Shown piece by piece: positions 11,978-25,287 of a stretch of DNA of 64,000 bases (position 1 is the first letter of the stretch; each line of letters begins with the position of its first letter). Origin of the DNA: Prostheceraeus crozeri (lineage: Eukaryota; Platyhelminthes; Polycladida; Euryleptidae). The DNA is taken from NCBI GenBank assembly GCA_907163375.1, contig CAJQUW010001146.1, forward strand, positions 61,020 through 125,019, written 5' to 3'. Made by a program: the position numbers and the translations under genes. The notes under the pieces are model-generated. The model was not told where the DNA came from, ran no database searches, and saw nothing but the letters and a program-made list of their open reading frames with translations.

Positions 11978-12922
11978 GTTAACTAGTTCAGAAACGCAAC
12001 TAGTTGGTTTATGTTTGCGGTCATATACGAGTAGGCTAGTACAGTATGGCCCCAAATATAGAAGGGTAGCAAATTTGCATTATTTGTATCCGTCAGATCG
12101 AATTTAAATGAAATAAGCAGAAATACAACTATTAATCTGATTACATTCACATGTGGGTTAAAAATGCATCATCAAAATCTTCACAATTATTATATGACAA
12201 CTACAGTAGGGTAGGCCTATGATGCTTATTCAAAAATATGGTTATGCGCCTACTGCGTGTGTAATCATCAAAATTATTCAAGTTTTATCAAGGTAGTCCG
12301 ACAAAACGGCTGTGTAGTCCAAATAACATTGATTATTTTGATTATTCATTATGAAGGCAAAATAACACTTCTTAGGTCTGCATAAGATAAAATGAAAGTA
12401 GGCCAATGGGAGACCAAGTAGAGATATATGATAATACTACATGTGCCGGCAGCTATGTAGCCTCTTCAAAATGAAATGACAAGACCAATAAAAATTAAGC
12501 TGCTGCTAAAGTTGCCAACCTTTTTCGAATTTACAGCTGATTCTACGATTGCAACGAATCATTCCGACGCATAGACTTACATTTTCATGAAACTTTTGAA
12601 TTTGCTAGATTCCATAGATCATAATTTTTTTAGAAACTTTGAGGTGACCGAATTGAAGAGAACTCTTCATGTGAAAGTTTCTGTTTCAAGTTTCACGCGT
12701 TCAGTAAATTTGCTTCCATCGTGATGATATTAGCGTATATCGAGTTGAATTTTCACAGAAAGCACACACATCTTCGATAGATGCAATGCACGTGACGTGT
12801 GAGGACAATCGATGCACAGACTGAGACAGCGAAAGTACGCTCATTGCTCCGCCGATGTGACAGGCTTCCACGAATGTTAACGCATTCATTGCTCTTTTGC
12901 TTGTCTATCTAATTGTTTACAT
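11978..12922. other. No gene seen
   Basis: Intergenic AT-rich sequence. It contains one TAGGCCTA octamer (12212-12219) but no coding or repeat structure that I can support. Confidence 0.4.
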
Positions 12923-13984
12923 ATGTTGCGAAAAGCAAAGTTAGAAGCTAATGTCTTTTTTGACGATATTTCTGAAGAAGCAGACCAGAAATGCGACTTG
13001 ACTATCATTTTGGATGACAATAATGACGATTCAGATGGTGGTGATGGTGTGAATATTACGGCGAAGAAGAAAGCGGGAGTACGAGGACGACGAGTTCATC
13101 GATGCTGGTGAATTGGTTGCCATTTCATCCACTGATAGTGGGGAGGAGGAGGAAGCTGATGCGGATAACTGTGTATGCTAATGATGTCACAGCTAATCAT
13201 ATGAAATGTCTTTCTATTACTTCAGGACGTCGCAGATCTCAAAATATAATTCACGAGGAAGCTGGACCTAAAAGTGGAATTCACCCCGTCAATGAAAAAG
13301 AAGCTTTCGTCATTTATGTTGATAATATTATTGATCATGCCGTCATGTCTGTAGATGAGAACCGTTATGAATCGTACCGGAATTCCAGTCGTTGCGAAAG
13401 TTGGTCGTGGTAGAGAGAAGTTCTTCCATTTATTTTCATCGTTGCAACACGGTGCTCAAGGAACAAGTCCATTACTACTTCTCTCTACCGAGCATTTGCA
13501 AGGAGAGTCACATGATGGAAAGTCTTACATGTCGATACAGGCATGCAACTCAACGAAGTCGACCTTGGTAATTTGGACTACATGATGCGTCTATAGGCCT
13601 ACAGATACAAAAGAAAATGTCAAAGATGGCCATTTGAATTGACTTTCATTTTTTTATGTTGCTACCGTAAACGTGTGCGTGGTGCTACATTTTCAGCAAC
13701 CGGAGGTCTACGACTAGTGGCATAATTCCCTTCTGAATCTTGGTTATTCGATGTGCGATAGAGGCAAACAAGCAAGAATGGGAACTCATCCGTAAGACAG
13801 GCCATATCTCAGTGAGCTTCCTATTGGAGTCATCACTCGAGAAACCAAAGTCTCCAGAAACGACCACAATGCATCATGTGTGACCGATCGAAAGATCAGA
13901 AAGCTCAAACTCGTTGTAATGATTGCCGACGCTTTATTTGCAAGACTCATTCAAAAGTTGTAGGCCTATGTCTGCATTGTTCAT
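12923..13984 (+). pseudogene. piggyBac-like transposase remnant
   Basis: The C-terminal end is a clear cysteine-rich zinc-binding module. From about 13857 the frame reads KRPQCIMCDRSK, then RCNDCRRFICKTH, then VVGLCLHC and a stop at 13982-13984. This CxxC...CxxC...CxxxH...CxxC pattern is the tail of piggyBac-type transposases. Upstream pieces match an N-terminus: an acidic Asp-rich start at 12923 (FFDDISEE, then DDNNDDSDGGDG), then SQNIIHEEAGPKS and EAFVIYVDNIIDHAV at 13230-13350. The central catalytic Asp region is missing or unrecognisable. Frames change several times. No TTAA-flanked ends were found. Confidence 0.6.
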
Positions 13985-14733
13985 GAGTCGCCAATTTCAA
14001 CTTTTCATGCAGATAGAGGAATCGTAATCTTTTTTCAATTAAAATTTGAAGCGGTGTCTGACAAATAAGACAAGTAGATGAAACGCTTTGTTCCCATTGT
14101 TTGTACATACATACATGTTTATTTTGTTCCTATTTATAAAATGATCAAATAATAGGCCTACAACAAACGAATTCAAATACTACGCAATATAGCTTGAATA
14201 TATGGATCTAATTATATGAGTCTAGATTATGTGTCGTGTAATTGTAAGAATTAAAAATTCAGATTCCTGCGGAGTTTTTGGATCAGATCTACATTGTTAT
14301 TTCTGGGGTCATATATGACCCCAAACGTAAACTAACTAGTATTTCAGTTGCCGTAAACGAACCGTTAATTGGTTCTTCATGCCCCAACTTAGTTCCACCG
14401 GATGTGCCGCGACCTTGAGTCAATTTCCATTCTAGAAAACTTCAGATAAACAGTTTATTTCTATGATGTAACCGAAACTGACACAGTTAATGCATATGCA
14501 TGGTCAGAGTGTAACAATCCAAGAACAAATCCAAGGTATCAGGCCACTGCGGTCGATCAAGGTACTTGTTAACGTATGATTGTCAATAAACAATGACAGC
14601 TAAATTTGAACAAGACGCAGTTTTAACGAAAGAGAATAAACGGCAACTATGTGAAAATGAAAAACATGAAATATGCATGTCGTGGAAAATCACTAATATT
14701 AATTAGCACGTGAACCCATGGGTGACTTACAAG
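13985..14733. other. No gene seen
   Basis: Contains a TAGGCCTA octamer at 14153-14160 and a perfect 20-bp palindrome centred near 14317 (GGGGTCATAT and its complement). The latter could be a decayed transposon end. Nothing else is recognisable. Confidence 0.4.
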
Positions 14734-15075
14734 CAGGGATGCGGAGTCCTATCATTTTGATAGGACTCCGACTCCGGGTGGCAAGTATGTAAAGCCTAGT
14801 GTTTTTAAAAGAATCTAGTAACCTACATCATAGATCATTATAGGCTTACTTGAACCTATCTTAAGTGATCATTGCTGTATTAATTATCAATCATTTTCGA
14901 TGAAAGTTTATCACATTTCGCTTCAAGTTGGATGCATGCGACTTGGCTCCTCGCCTCCTTTGTTTGTATTATATTTCAAGTCTAGTTATGGGCCGGAGTC
15001 CTATCATTTGATAGTACTCCGACTCCGACTCCAGCAAAAATGATAGGACTCCGGGACTCCGACTCCGCATCCCTG
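14734..15075. mobile_element. hAT-type MITE of the GGAGTC family, copy 1
   Basis: It begins CAGGGATGCGGAGTCCTATC and ends with its complement (...GACTCCGCATCCCTG), flanked by 8-bp repeats CTTACAAG and CCTACTAG that match at 6 of 8 positions. CAG-starting termini and 8-bp duplications are hAT hallmarks. Both subterminal regions repeat GGAGTCCTATCA in both orientations, forming a dense array of inverted motifs. A second copy lies inverted at 26750-27501. Confidence 0.75.
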
Positions 15076-15689
15076 CCTACTAGGCATTTAAATCGCCTCA
15101 AAAATAGCCTGAAAATTGTAGGAACCATGAAAATAATATTGTGGATATAACGTCTTATTTGAGAGCAAAGGAGAAGCTAAGAACAGAGAAATAGAGATAA
15201 AAAGCTGCTAGGTACTTTTAAGATATAATTTACGTGCAAGAATACATGCATTTGTATGTGCATTGCATTTGTAGAATACATTCATGGGTCAATAGCAGCA
15301 GAATTAGGTTATATAATCGGTTAAATCCAAAAATTTTAGTGCTTCTTGGAGTGATTCTTGTCTTCGGCATTTTGTGACCAAGATATAAGTCTATTATCAA
15401 TGTTTTACAAACCATTCGATTGGTGTTCGTATGCTCTAACCGATAATGTCTTTCATTTTAAGAGTCATGCAGAATTTTAGCATAAAAATTCCTTTGAAAC
15501 TCAAAAATACACGAAAAATACATTGTGTCGATTGCTGTACACCAAAGAATTACATTATAAGTTATATCTAGTCGGACTTTGGCTCATTGATTTCCCAACA
15601 CTCTTGAATCAAAGAAATATCAAGATTTAGGAAATCAAGTTCATTGAAATCAGAGCTTGGTCAACATACATAGCTTTCAACAGCTTTTC

Positions 15690-16086
15690 CGTCATCACAT
15701 CGACGCCTCCTAATTCAGATTGACTGCATGCATCAATTCAAACGAAACTTTACATATATAGAATAATTATTAATTAACATGGTCTTACGTGATGATCAAA
15801 AGTCGTTTAACTAATTCGACTCATTGATATTGTATAATTTTTCTTGAAAAATTCCATATTTTCTATAATGAAGCGACCACAATTCATCATCACATCGACG
15901 GCTACTTATTGTGATCTCCGAACCAGAGAAAATGCTCAATGGATCTAATATTTTCATGACAAATAGCCTGGCCCAAGATTTCCATAATGGCATAATTGGA
16001 TTTGTCATTCGACCTTTTGACTTTGCACTATGGTTAAAAAATAGCACAAACTATCATCATATCGACGCCGTCGATGTGATGATGGA
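15690..16086. repeat. Dispersed ATCACATCGACG motif with palindrome
   Basis: The motif ATCA(C/T)ATCGACG occurs near 15693, 15889 and 16052. At the last site it is followed by its complement (GTCGATGTGATGAT), forming a near-perfect palindrome at 16050-16086. The spacing (about 195 and 163 bp) suggests broken fold-back elements. No duplications or complete ends were defined. Confidence 0.35.
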
Positions 16087-17030
16087 AACTTAAATCGCCA
16101 TTTAATCTACACTGCTTGACACGATATCCTTGGAAGATACTTGACGTCCCAATGACGCAAATGTCTTGTAAGTGTACTGATTGGAAATGTAGGGCGCCGA
16201 TTGTCTTGTTTCTACATCTACACCTGGCAAACAGTTCCATCCACATCAATCGAGTAATGTTTAAGTTCCCTTTTTATCTTTCAATCAACGAATCCCTTCT
16301 TTCAAAGGAGAAAATGACAAAGGAAGGAATTAGATAATTGATCATAAACTCCGTTACCGATTCTGAAGATTTTTACATTAGTTGTCATCATCATCGTCAC
16401 TAGAATCTGACGAAACTGTCACTATCTCAAGTCGGGTATAATCAATTAACAATTTATGTGCATCGATAAGCCATAATCTAATAACTGTACCTACTACAAT
16501 GTGAGATTGCATGGCTTATGAATAATAAAAACAGCAGTCATGATGGAGTATACGCTATGTAATAAATGAATTCTAAAACGCATTGTTCACGTTTTCAACA
16601 AAAGAATGTTTGAATTGCTCATAATGAAGGTCAAAAAATTGACGAACACCAATAAAAGTTTATTGTCAATAGTGCTTCGCTACTTTCCACCTGTGCTAAT
16701 TGACAAAGAAAAAAGCCAAGCAATTCGCATTGTCGCAATTAAATTCTGTCAATCAATGTACAATTGCATCGCTGCAGAGAATGACAGAGACGATTCAAAG
16801 TTATTGGGAGTCAAAGTGTGTGGAGGGCTCACAGACCTAGGATTAGGGAATATTATGCAATAGCTAATACAATACATTAGTATGATTATGGTCTACATTA
16901 ATTCATGGTGTGTTTCAAATTTCAAGTGGAATGAAATGATGAATTCCCCTTTAACTCCTAAAAAGGTGTCTATTTTATCTAAAGCATGGCATTAGCTCTG
17001 AGCACAAATAAGTTTGTGGAATTATGGAGG
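16087..17030. other. No gene identified
   Basis: The longest open frame is 85 codons on the + strand (16606-16863), Lys/Ile-rich. It contains LTNTNKSLLSIVLRYFPP and a C-terminal GVKVCGGLTDLGLG. I do not recognise it, and no splice or polyadenylation context supports it. Confidence 0.35.
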
Positions 17031-17034
17031 GTAT

Positions 17035-17145
17035 TATCGAGAAATGAGCGAGGGATCGGCATTTTTCGATGATTTTGAGCCGTGAGCGAGCGAAAGGATG
17101 ATTTTGAGGAAATGAGCGATGAGCGAGCGAGCGAAAGCGGAATTT
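17035..17145. repeat. GAGCGA-rich low-complexity stretch
   Basis: Irregular tandem repetition of GAGCGA and GAGCGAGCGAAAG separated by GATTTTGAG units. It is a short degenerate minisatellite, with any open frame here due to the repeat. Confidence 0.5.
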
Positions 17146-17409
17146 TGATCCGTAATAACACTGCTAGCAAGTTAACGGCTGTGACCTCTGTGCTATTATA
17201 TATGTGAACAGGTTTGATCAGCAATTAATTACTTTCAGGTGTAAATGCGCAGTATTGCGCAAGAATGAAAAATAGATGAGAAATCTATTGCATGACTATC
17301 AAATTCTTACTCACAACTATTCTGATGTCACTTAGTGAAATTAAATGGATTTGCATTGAAAATGTTCATAAATTGCAAGTAAATGATTCAATGATTCTCG
17401 CAAAAAAAG

Positions 17410-17760
17410 TTGGGAGCAAAACATCCCGGGACGCGCAAACTTGTGAAACTATGGAAAAGCTTGCATGAAGTTTCAAAATTCGATTAAAACTTGCAAGCGC
17501 TTGCAAGCGTTATGTAAAGTTTGAATTTGCATTACCATATTTTGAGAAATATATTTTACTTGCTTTGTTTAAGCTAAAACTTTTAATGTGAAACTTGTTT
17601 CCGTGGTGTTACTGTCCATGTTTGTAAAACTTCCATCAACTTATCATAATTTGAAAGGACTTGCTAAACTTGCTTCCACTTTATAGCTTGCAAAACTTAC
17701 TTTCGTTGTGTTAAAGAGTGCAGTCGAAACTTACATTGACTTGATAAAATTTGAAAACAT
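17410..17760 (+). repeat. Repeat with CCCGGGAC end and AAACTTGC subrepeats, copy 1
   Basis: Starts near ATCCCGGGACGCGCAAACTT (about 17423). It continues with many imperfect copies of AAAACTTGC, CTTGCAAGC and CTTCCGTTGTGTTAAA-like units. A region at 30315-30577 has the same organisation on the opposite strand. The structure resembles subterminal repeats of a DNA transposon, but the family is unknown. Confidence 0.5.
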
Positions 17761-17784
17761 CTATTTAGCTTGATGACAATCATA

Positions 17785-18447
17785 GAGTGAGCACACCAGT
17801 CGTCAATTCGAGGTTAATCGCACTATCTCACTCGCGATCGCAGTAAATGACCGCTATCGCGGCAACGGCACAGAAATTCACGGCTGTGAAAGTTATATCG
17901 CGCTATTTCGCACTCTATTGCGGAACTGATGCGATCGCAGCTATTCGCACATAAATTCGTGACCATGACAGCAGTCGCAGTTGTTCGCGCTCGCTTCACT
18001 TATGTGGGATGTACATGTAGGATGAATGATTCCGGGTTTACTCGCACTCGATCGGCTGTGTTTTTAAAAAGGTGAATGACTGTGAATGTTGTTGCAGAAC
18101 ATTGATACTCACAATCAAGTGCACTCAAAAATCGCTAATTCAGAAAGCATTTGTGGGAATAAGATGGTCTCCGTTCCAGATGGGGCGCGTTTTTCATCAA
18201 TTTTCACGTTCGTTCGAGGAGGCACAGGAATTCCTTGCAATTCTCCATTCATGAACATGTCCCTTTATTTGTGAAGCCTTGCATATATGAAAGGTAAACT
18301 TCTTAGAAGACGTAGATGACGTCAAGTGTATGTGGTGTAAGACTCCGTCTAACAAATCCTAGGTGTTGTGTAGGCCTATTCTGTGGGCGGTCATTATGTG
18401 AATTTATTCAAGACAGCCCTGTATTTGATTAATATTCGTGCTCACTC
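17785..18447. mobile_element. TA-flanked non-autonomous DNA element
   Basis: Terminal inverted repeat GAGTGAGCAC at both ends, each abutting TA (17783-17784 and 18448-18449). The left 200 bp is unusually rich in GCGATCGC-like words, which may be subterminal binding repeats. The 663-bp interior has no transposase. The TA duplication suggests Tc1/mariner-type mobilisation, but the ends match no family I can name. Confidence 0.6.
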
Positions 18448-18942
18448 TATAATACTGAATGACATATACAAAAATTTGATGACAATGATGAGTGAAGAGT
18501 ATACTTGATAAATGCAAGCAGATGATGTTGACTGAAATAAATAAGTACGCCAATTAGCAAATTATCTGAAAAGTTCTGTTTTGTTTAAGTATTCACTTTT
18601 TTTAAAGTCTCATTCATTTAAACTTCTGCATTTTAGCTGAAAGTATACCATCAGTGTAAATCGATGCAGCTTCTCCTCCAGTAGCTTTCTACAACATCTT
18701 CAAGACCATTCAGGACAATATTGCATAGCAACATTAATTAATTAACGGTTAACAGCATTGAAAGACTCATTTCAATACCAAATTGCCCCACTACCTGTCT
18801 CCTGTGAAAGAGTGCTTTTCCTAAGATTTCTTGGCACTGTCTCTTAGGTTGGCTTTCCTGACATCGGCTGAGCGCTTCTGTAGTCACATACAAGATGCAC
18901 AGCTGACGTATGTTTTATTGGATGAAATTTATTCGGTATTAG

Positions 18943-19992
18943 CAGTGGCGTAGCGTGTGTAGTATTCACAGTATTCACTGAATACCTATTTATTCTCTGT
19001 GTAAAGTTGTGAATTGACTCCATCGATTTTCATGATAATTGGTAAACTGTTTTACGGCTTAGTAATTCGGTTTGATTCCAAAGTAGCAATTGTAATAAGC
19101 AACGATATCAATCAGCGTTAATTTTGATTCCACTTCTTGTTTCTTGGAGGTCTCCTCTAACATTTAGTGACAACAACACTTATATTAGGTGCGTTATCGC
19201 AAGACTCCTTAATTATCGGCACCGCGACGCCGCTTATACTGTCAGCTTCAATACTGCAAACATGAGGCTACTATTCAACTTGATGGGCTGAATAACATTG
19301 TTAGGATAGAGAATACGGGGCAATTGGGCAGCATCTGTTTTTGACATCATTCTTGTAATCATGGAATCACATGCAGTTATACAGAGACAAATGCAGAAAC
19401 GCTGAGGATGCTTTATCATATCCACTATTCAACGAAGGACTTTGAATACTGTTGCTGAAATAGGGCAGCTTTCAGTTGATTCAGATACACTTTGACAATT
19501 TATGGAGTGAAATTTCAGATCGTTTGGAGTACTTGAAAACATATACAATAAATTGATGGGCATGTGATTCGAAAATAATTGAAAAAATATGCTTATGGAA
19601 CTTTCATCAAAATAAAATTTCTATGATTTTGATGAATTTTGTAAAATGAAGCAGCGTTGTCGTTATCTACGCTTATGTGTTCAATGTTTGGATTATAATT
19701 ATGAAATTCTTCATAAGCAAGATATCATTTAGATTTTTCAATTTGTTTCTGTGTAGTGTTTTTGATATGTGCAACTATCCATGCACATAGCGTACCTACA
19801 TCAATACAAAATGTATGCGGCGCATAACTTGATTTAAGGCGAAGTTTTGCACATGTCCGTATCCAGTAGGCTATATTATGTGTAATTATTTGTCTTGCAA
19901 GTAAACGTTTGCATATGAATAGATTGAAGCAATGTTATGTGGATTCAGGTTTTCCTTGAATACCTTTTTCAAAACGGCACCCTACGCCGCTG
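18943..19992. mobile_element. Non-autonomous hAT element
   Basis: Ends CAGTGGCGTAGCGTG and, complemented, CAGCGGCGTAGGGTG. Flanking 8-bp duplications GGTATTAG and AGTATTAG match at 7 of 8 positions. The 1050-bp interior has no transposase; its longest frames are about 60 codons and unrecognised. The ends are typical of a very widespread hAT group. Confidence 0.85.
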
Positions 19993-22900
19993 AGTATTAG
20001 ACTTGTCTGATATTTTAGAAAAAATCAGCTGGTCAGTGGATGGCACGATGTGTTTCAGCGAGGGACACCATCTGCCTTAAGAAGTGCTTTGATAGTCAAT
20101 TATTTGTTGGATACATGTTTGAAATACATCATCCTAGGTTAAGGCTAAAAGAGGTCAACAGATAGGTTAATATTTCCAATCCCAACCTTGTCAATAGCGC
20201 TGTCCAAGACACTTCCCTCAGAAGACTCGAGAATGCATTCTGTTGAGTTTGTATTAGTATTTTGATAACCTTACAACTTCGATGTATTTTATCTTGTTGA
20301 TGACTCGGAGAACGTTCAGACAGTGCCGTTTGAGTCTTGCTGATATCCAAGTCACCATAGGCTGAATGTTATTTTGAGTCGTCATTCACAATGCGGGATG
20401 AAATAGTCACGTGATTAATCAAGATTCTTGTGCAATTCTGATACATCCCTCATCGCGCATAATTTTTTAATCTTGTTTTGCTGGTTGTTGAAAACTTTCT
20501 GCTTGTCAACCAAAGCGTGTCAGAGAAATCAAAATAGGCAGACCTGCATCTAATATTCAAGCACGCAGTTGAAATTGCATAGATAACATTAAAGCAGTTT
20601 CGTTCACATCCCATGCAAGTTTGCTCAATCAAAGAAAAAAGACAATAGGGCTTAACTAAGTTATTCAATCTCAGACATTTTGAGCTTCCCCTTGTTTTCG
20701 GGGAGTGCATGTATTACTATTGCACCGACTGAGCCTAATAATTATCTTACATGACTTACAACGCGCCTCACATTTCTCTCAAATGAGACCTCTGATAATA
20801 TCAAGATATACGCAGGCGTTTCTTCGCCCTACTTGTTTTATCTTAGAATTTGCATAGTAAAATTAATTCATATTCTAAAGGACTACAGAACACTCATAAC
20901 TAACTCAATTTAGTGTAGATAACTTCTATCTTCTGCTTGTTTGTTGGGTAACCAGTATTAATATCTCAGCCTGTGCAATGGCCGGGAAACAAAAATTGTA
21001 ACGGCTCAGCCAGTGTTGTGATCACTGCCCTCGGGGAGCGTAACAATAGCATGAGCTATATTTGCAGTGAACTTGTATTAATGTTTGAACTTCGTGATTG
21101 AGCAAGACATCTAAACGTTAAACGATTTCTTCTGTCAACGCAGAATTTTTACTTATTAACTTGGGAACCAAACTGGGGAAATTCTTCGGTCACTGATAAT
21201 GCGCTGTGACAAGTGACAAGTAACCCGTGATTTCAATCATCGACATGAGAAGCTTATCTTGATAAGCAGGCTTTGAATTCTTCGACTTGATCAGTGATAA
21301 GTTCTTGCTTACCATATTCACCCACTTCATGACGGAAGGAAATTTATTTATTATGTTTGCATTATCATTATGTGCAGTAGAAGAACATATAAAATTTCAT
21401 AGTAAATGAATCATTAATAATTGTTGCATGACATCCTGCATTTGGCGTATAGACCTACCTATCCAGTCACATTCAACATTTGCTGTTTCTGTTGATATGC
21501 TTAATTCATGCGACACCTTCACTATCTTAAGGAATGTACGCAGCCTATTTCAATAAAACTTGTGTATAAGCTAAATTCCAACATCACATTTTAAATAGAA
21601 CGGGTGACCCAAAGGTCTTTCTGCCCAAAAGTGTTGTGAATGAATCTTCTGTATTTCTTATGCCGTAAATGAATATTCTATTGAAAGATTTTGCAATAGA
21701 TACGCTCGCAGGTGGAGGTGAACAGACCGTAAGATGCATTGCAAGGTGCTGTGTTTAGATCTTTTCTTACATTATTCACCAAGCTTTTGCACACATTTGT
21801 TAAAATAGAAGGAAGTTCTTGGCATTATCTAGTTGCTACTTTCTGTGCAGCACGCTCCATTCTTCAAACAACTCCTTGGGAATTCAATACAATGCCTCTG
21901 AGCAACGAAATTTCAATACACTGGATGAGTGTTGGATTGCTGTAGCCTATAGCTTATAGGCAATAGGCCAGGAAGATCGAGACTTAAACATGCGCGGAAA
22001 ATTGTTTACTTTTGGGTTCGAGAAGGATACACAACATATTTTCAAAAAATTCCGGGATATCATTCCGTCGACATTCGCCGTCAAATTTTTATTGAGAGGT
22101 AGCATGGATAAGCATAACTGCGTTTATGCTTAGTTTGTAACTGCGCTCTTGGATTAGAGGAAGGGCCGAATGGACAGAGCACAGAAATAAATTGGTCTGT
22201 GTGACAGACCATCGAGGTTGCACAGCGATTTTTCGAAAACATTCTTACTAAAATCCTCTTATGGAAATTCGTGAACATTGTGTCCCGTAAATATTAGCCA
22301 TCTTTTCCCACCGGTAGTCTAGTGCCGACAACTCAGCATGGGTGATACTCCATGCATTCACTCGTGGTTCCTGAGCATGGCCTATGGGCTCGTCAGACAT
22401 ACCAAAGATGCGCTTTCCATTTTTTCAATTTCCGTAAGTTTTGAAGTGAGGACCCATCTGTTATCAATGTTCTCATTTGCTGTGACTAACATAGTTGCCA
22501 CGGCTGCGCTGTTTTATCGTGCTGAGCTATTTCGATGTTTCCTGCGCTATTGTGCTCTTTAGTAGTGATAATGCGCTAATTTGATGCCCAAGCTAAAAAA
22601 TTATAAAAGTGATATCTCTAACATATATTATTGTACACGAGTTCTTCATTTGATTGCCGGAGTACGTTCACTAATTTTTCAAGCTTCCAAATCTATTTCT
22701 AAAATATTGTTGATTTAAGTAGCATGTGAGATTTTTTGTAGCAGGATGACATAAATTTTACCTGTAAACAGATCAGTATTATTCGTGGAATCATAAACGT
22801 AAAGATTCCAATGATCAGCATAGGAAGAAAGGATATACATCGTAGAATGATTTGATACGATTTTTTATAGATGATTACACTACGAAAATTCGCGAAGAAT

Positions 22901-25032
22901 TTAGGCATGGAACGAACCCCTGCAAGGATGACAAATAGCAGTATGAAATTTTCATAGTATGATTTGTGTACAAAAAATATTTCCCTTTTATACTATGATT
23001 ATAGTATGAAACATACGTATGATCATACCCACTTATTTCCTCGCGGGGGCTACCGGACTATTTTCATAGGAGACAAGCTCGGAGGTATCTTGAAAACCTC
23101 AGTGTATACCAGACAGCTAGATTTTACTGCCAAGTCAGGAAATGTTATGGAAAGTTGACGGGAAAACTTCTCTTCTTCCACCAGGCAATCGACTTCTCCG
23201 TGCGATGATATTTTTAGATCCAGCAACCGAATTCAGCTAATGGAAGAGGCCAAACGTGTGAATGAAACTGCAGCAGAGCTGGATAAGCGCAAACTGAAGT
23301 TACCTATACGATGGTCAACCCGTCAGCATCCGAGAAGGCATACTCAAACGAATGAGTAGCATGATCCATAGACATTTTGGCAAATATTCTTGATATCATG
23401 GACGCTTTAATGACACAATTTTACCCAAAAAACTTTTGTTTTTCTTAATTTAAATTTGAAGTCATTATTTTTTAAATGGTTATTCAGATTGTATTTTGGT
23501 CATCCAGTAGATAATTCGTCCTTTAACAAATTTTCTTATTTTTAACATAAGGTGCCTGAAATTAAGTTCGCATGTTTATTGAGTATTTTTTTGGAGGCAG
23601 GTTGGTGTAATCTACTAATGTTTCTTACATAATGTAACGTGCAGTTATATATACATCGCTGTGTACGTACATGCGTAAACTTTGCTTTGGCAGATTTCGA
23701 CATATTTATCTTAACCGATTGTCTCGAGTTTTCTTTCTAGAGTCTAGCACTATTTTACTTACTGTGCGCTCTTTTCATGATTTTCTTGAGTGGCAACTAT
23801 GATGACTAATCAAATAAGACAAAATATTCCGGCAGCCAGAATGAGTTTCAGCAGGGAACGAAACCAAAAATGAGACTTTCATAGAATGATGTACAACCTA
23901 TACCTACTACAAATCTGTACGTTAGCTGAGCTCTGGCTCTCCTTGTCAGACATGATTAAAGAAAATTCATGATAATCCTATGGGACACAGACCGCAGCTT
24001 TTGTTTACCTTATCGCAATCTGTCTTATCTATAGTGGGTTTTGTTTTCTCCTGTCAACTTAAAACCATTAAGTATAGAGCCATAACTTTTGATATGCAAT
24101 GTCATCAGGTTGTTTCCTATCATATATGTGTGATATTATTATTATGATTTTGATTGGTGATGTATACGAGAACGTGATTCTCGGTGGACAAAGTGCATGT
24201 TATGAGCATGTTATAAAACAGCATGTTTATGTCTGCAGACAGAAGGAGGCTTGCCAAATCTGAATGTGTGTAACTCAATAGATAAATGTTCATGATGATC
24301 ATAAATTCAGAAAAAAATTTCCTCAACCTAGAATTATTTTGTAAAATGAGAGAAAGTGAGGACACAAGTGATCAATCCGTGGGCGAAGCGTTCTGTAGTG
24401 TTTATTTCTCTCATTATACAATATAATTTTCGTTTGAAGAAATTTTCTTCTGAATTTATAATCAATATACTAACCGATGGATTCCATGGATCAGTTCATA
24501 AAGACGATAAGAAATGACCTGATGACATTCCAGGTCAAAAATTGTGGCTCCATACTTCATAGGTCTACCTTTCAATTGATAAGAGAATACATAGAAAACT
24601 TCATTTTGGAAAATGTGCGATCTGTTGAATTTAGTCAGTCGTGTCAATTCGAGAACTCGCTTGAAGTCTACTAGCTGTTGCTTCTATAGTTTTAGATCAT
24701 TATCAAATAGATTGAATGAAATGATACCGCTATTCTGAAGAAAAACTTGACATATAACTTTTATTTATATATGTTATATATATTTATATACTTGGCTATA
24801 ACTTTTCATAGCTTTTGAGTGACGCAGTACATTTACCCTTGCTCACTTTTAGTTGCAGCAACGAAATACCGAATTAGGCACATGACCAGGCACACGTTCT
24901 GCTGTATAATCTTGATATGAAAGATCGTTCGAATTCTTCAGTGTAACGTATCTAAAGGAATTAGTTAACATGACATTCATTTGTTAAAGTGCATGTATCA
25001 TGTTGCAGTGTTCGAATGATATTAGTATGTGA
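19993..25032. other. About 5 kb without recognised genes or complete elements
   Basis: AT-rich sequence with scattered small palindromes (for example AGCTTATCTTGATAAGC near 21250) and ATAGTATG repeats near 22950-23010. Apart from the weak exon candidate at 23218-23359, nothing here could be supported as a gene. Confidence 0.4.
23218..23359 (+). CDS. Possible terminal coding exon, unidentified
   Basis: After an acceptor-like GATATTTTTAG, about 47 codons are open to TAG at 23357-23359. They read SSNRIQLMEEAKRVNETAAE, then LDKRKLKLPIRW and a basic His/Arg tail. The amphipathic, charged composition looks protein-like compared with neighbouring AT-rich frames. No upstream exon was found, and it could equally be part of a decayed element. 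Confidence 0.25.
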
Positions 25033-25287
25033 CAGGGCTGGGACCGGTCAATCTTTCATAACCGGCTAACCCAATTATATTTTTAATTGGTTGTATGAGG
25101 ATTACCGATATTTATTTAGTTGTCAAGGTTTATCGACAACTACGGACCGAATTCCTCGAAACTTTCAACCGAATTCCTCCACATGCAGTGCTTTGATTTC
25201 AATGTATAAGTGCATTACTTCACCGACGTCGTAACCGATTTTAACAGGTTCAGAAAAAATGTAGCCGGTTAACCGATCCCAACCTTG
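25033..25287. mobile_element. Short hAT-type MITE
   Basis: Ends CAGGGCTGGGACCGGT and, complemented, CAAGGTTGGGATCGGTTAAC. Flanks GTATGTGA and GAATGGGA match at 6 of 8 positions. ACCGG/CCGGT motifs recur inside both ends. It is 255 bp with no coding capacity. Confidence 0.75.

Noticed and set aside
15690-16260. CRISPR-like array from the spaced ATCACATCGACG words
   Set aside because: Only three irregularly spaced short words, no uniform repeats or cas genes, in clearly eukaryotic sequence.
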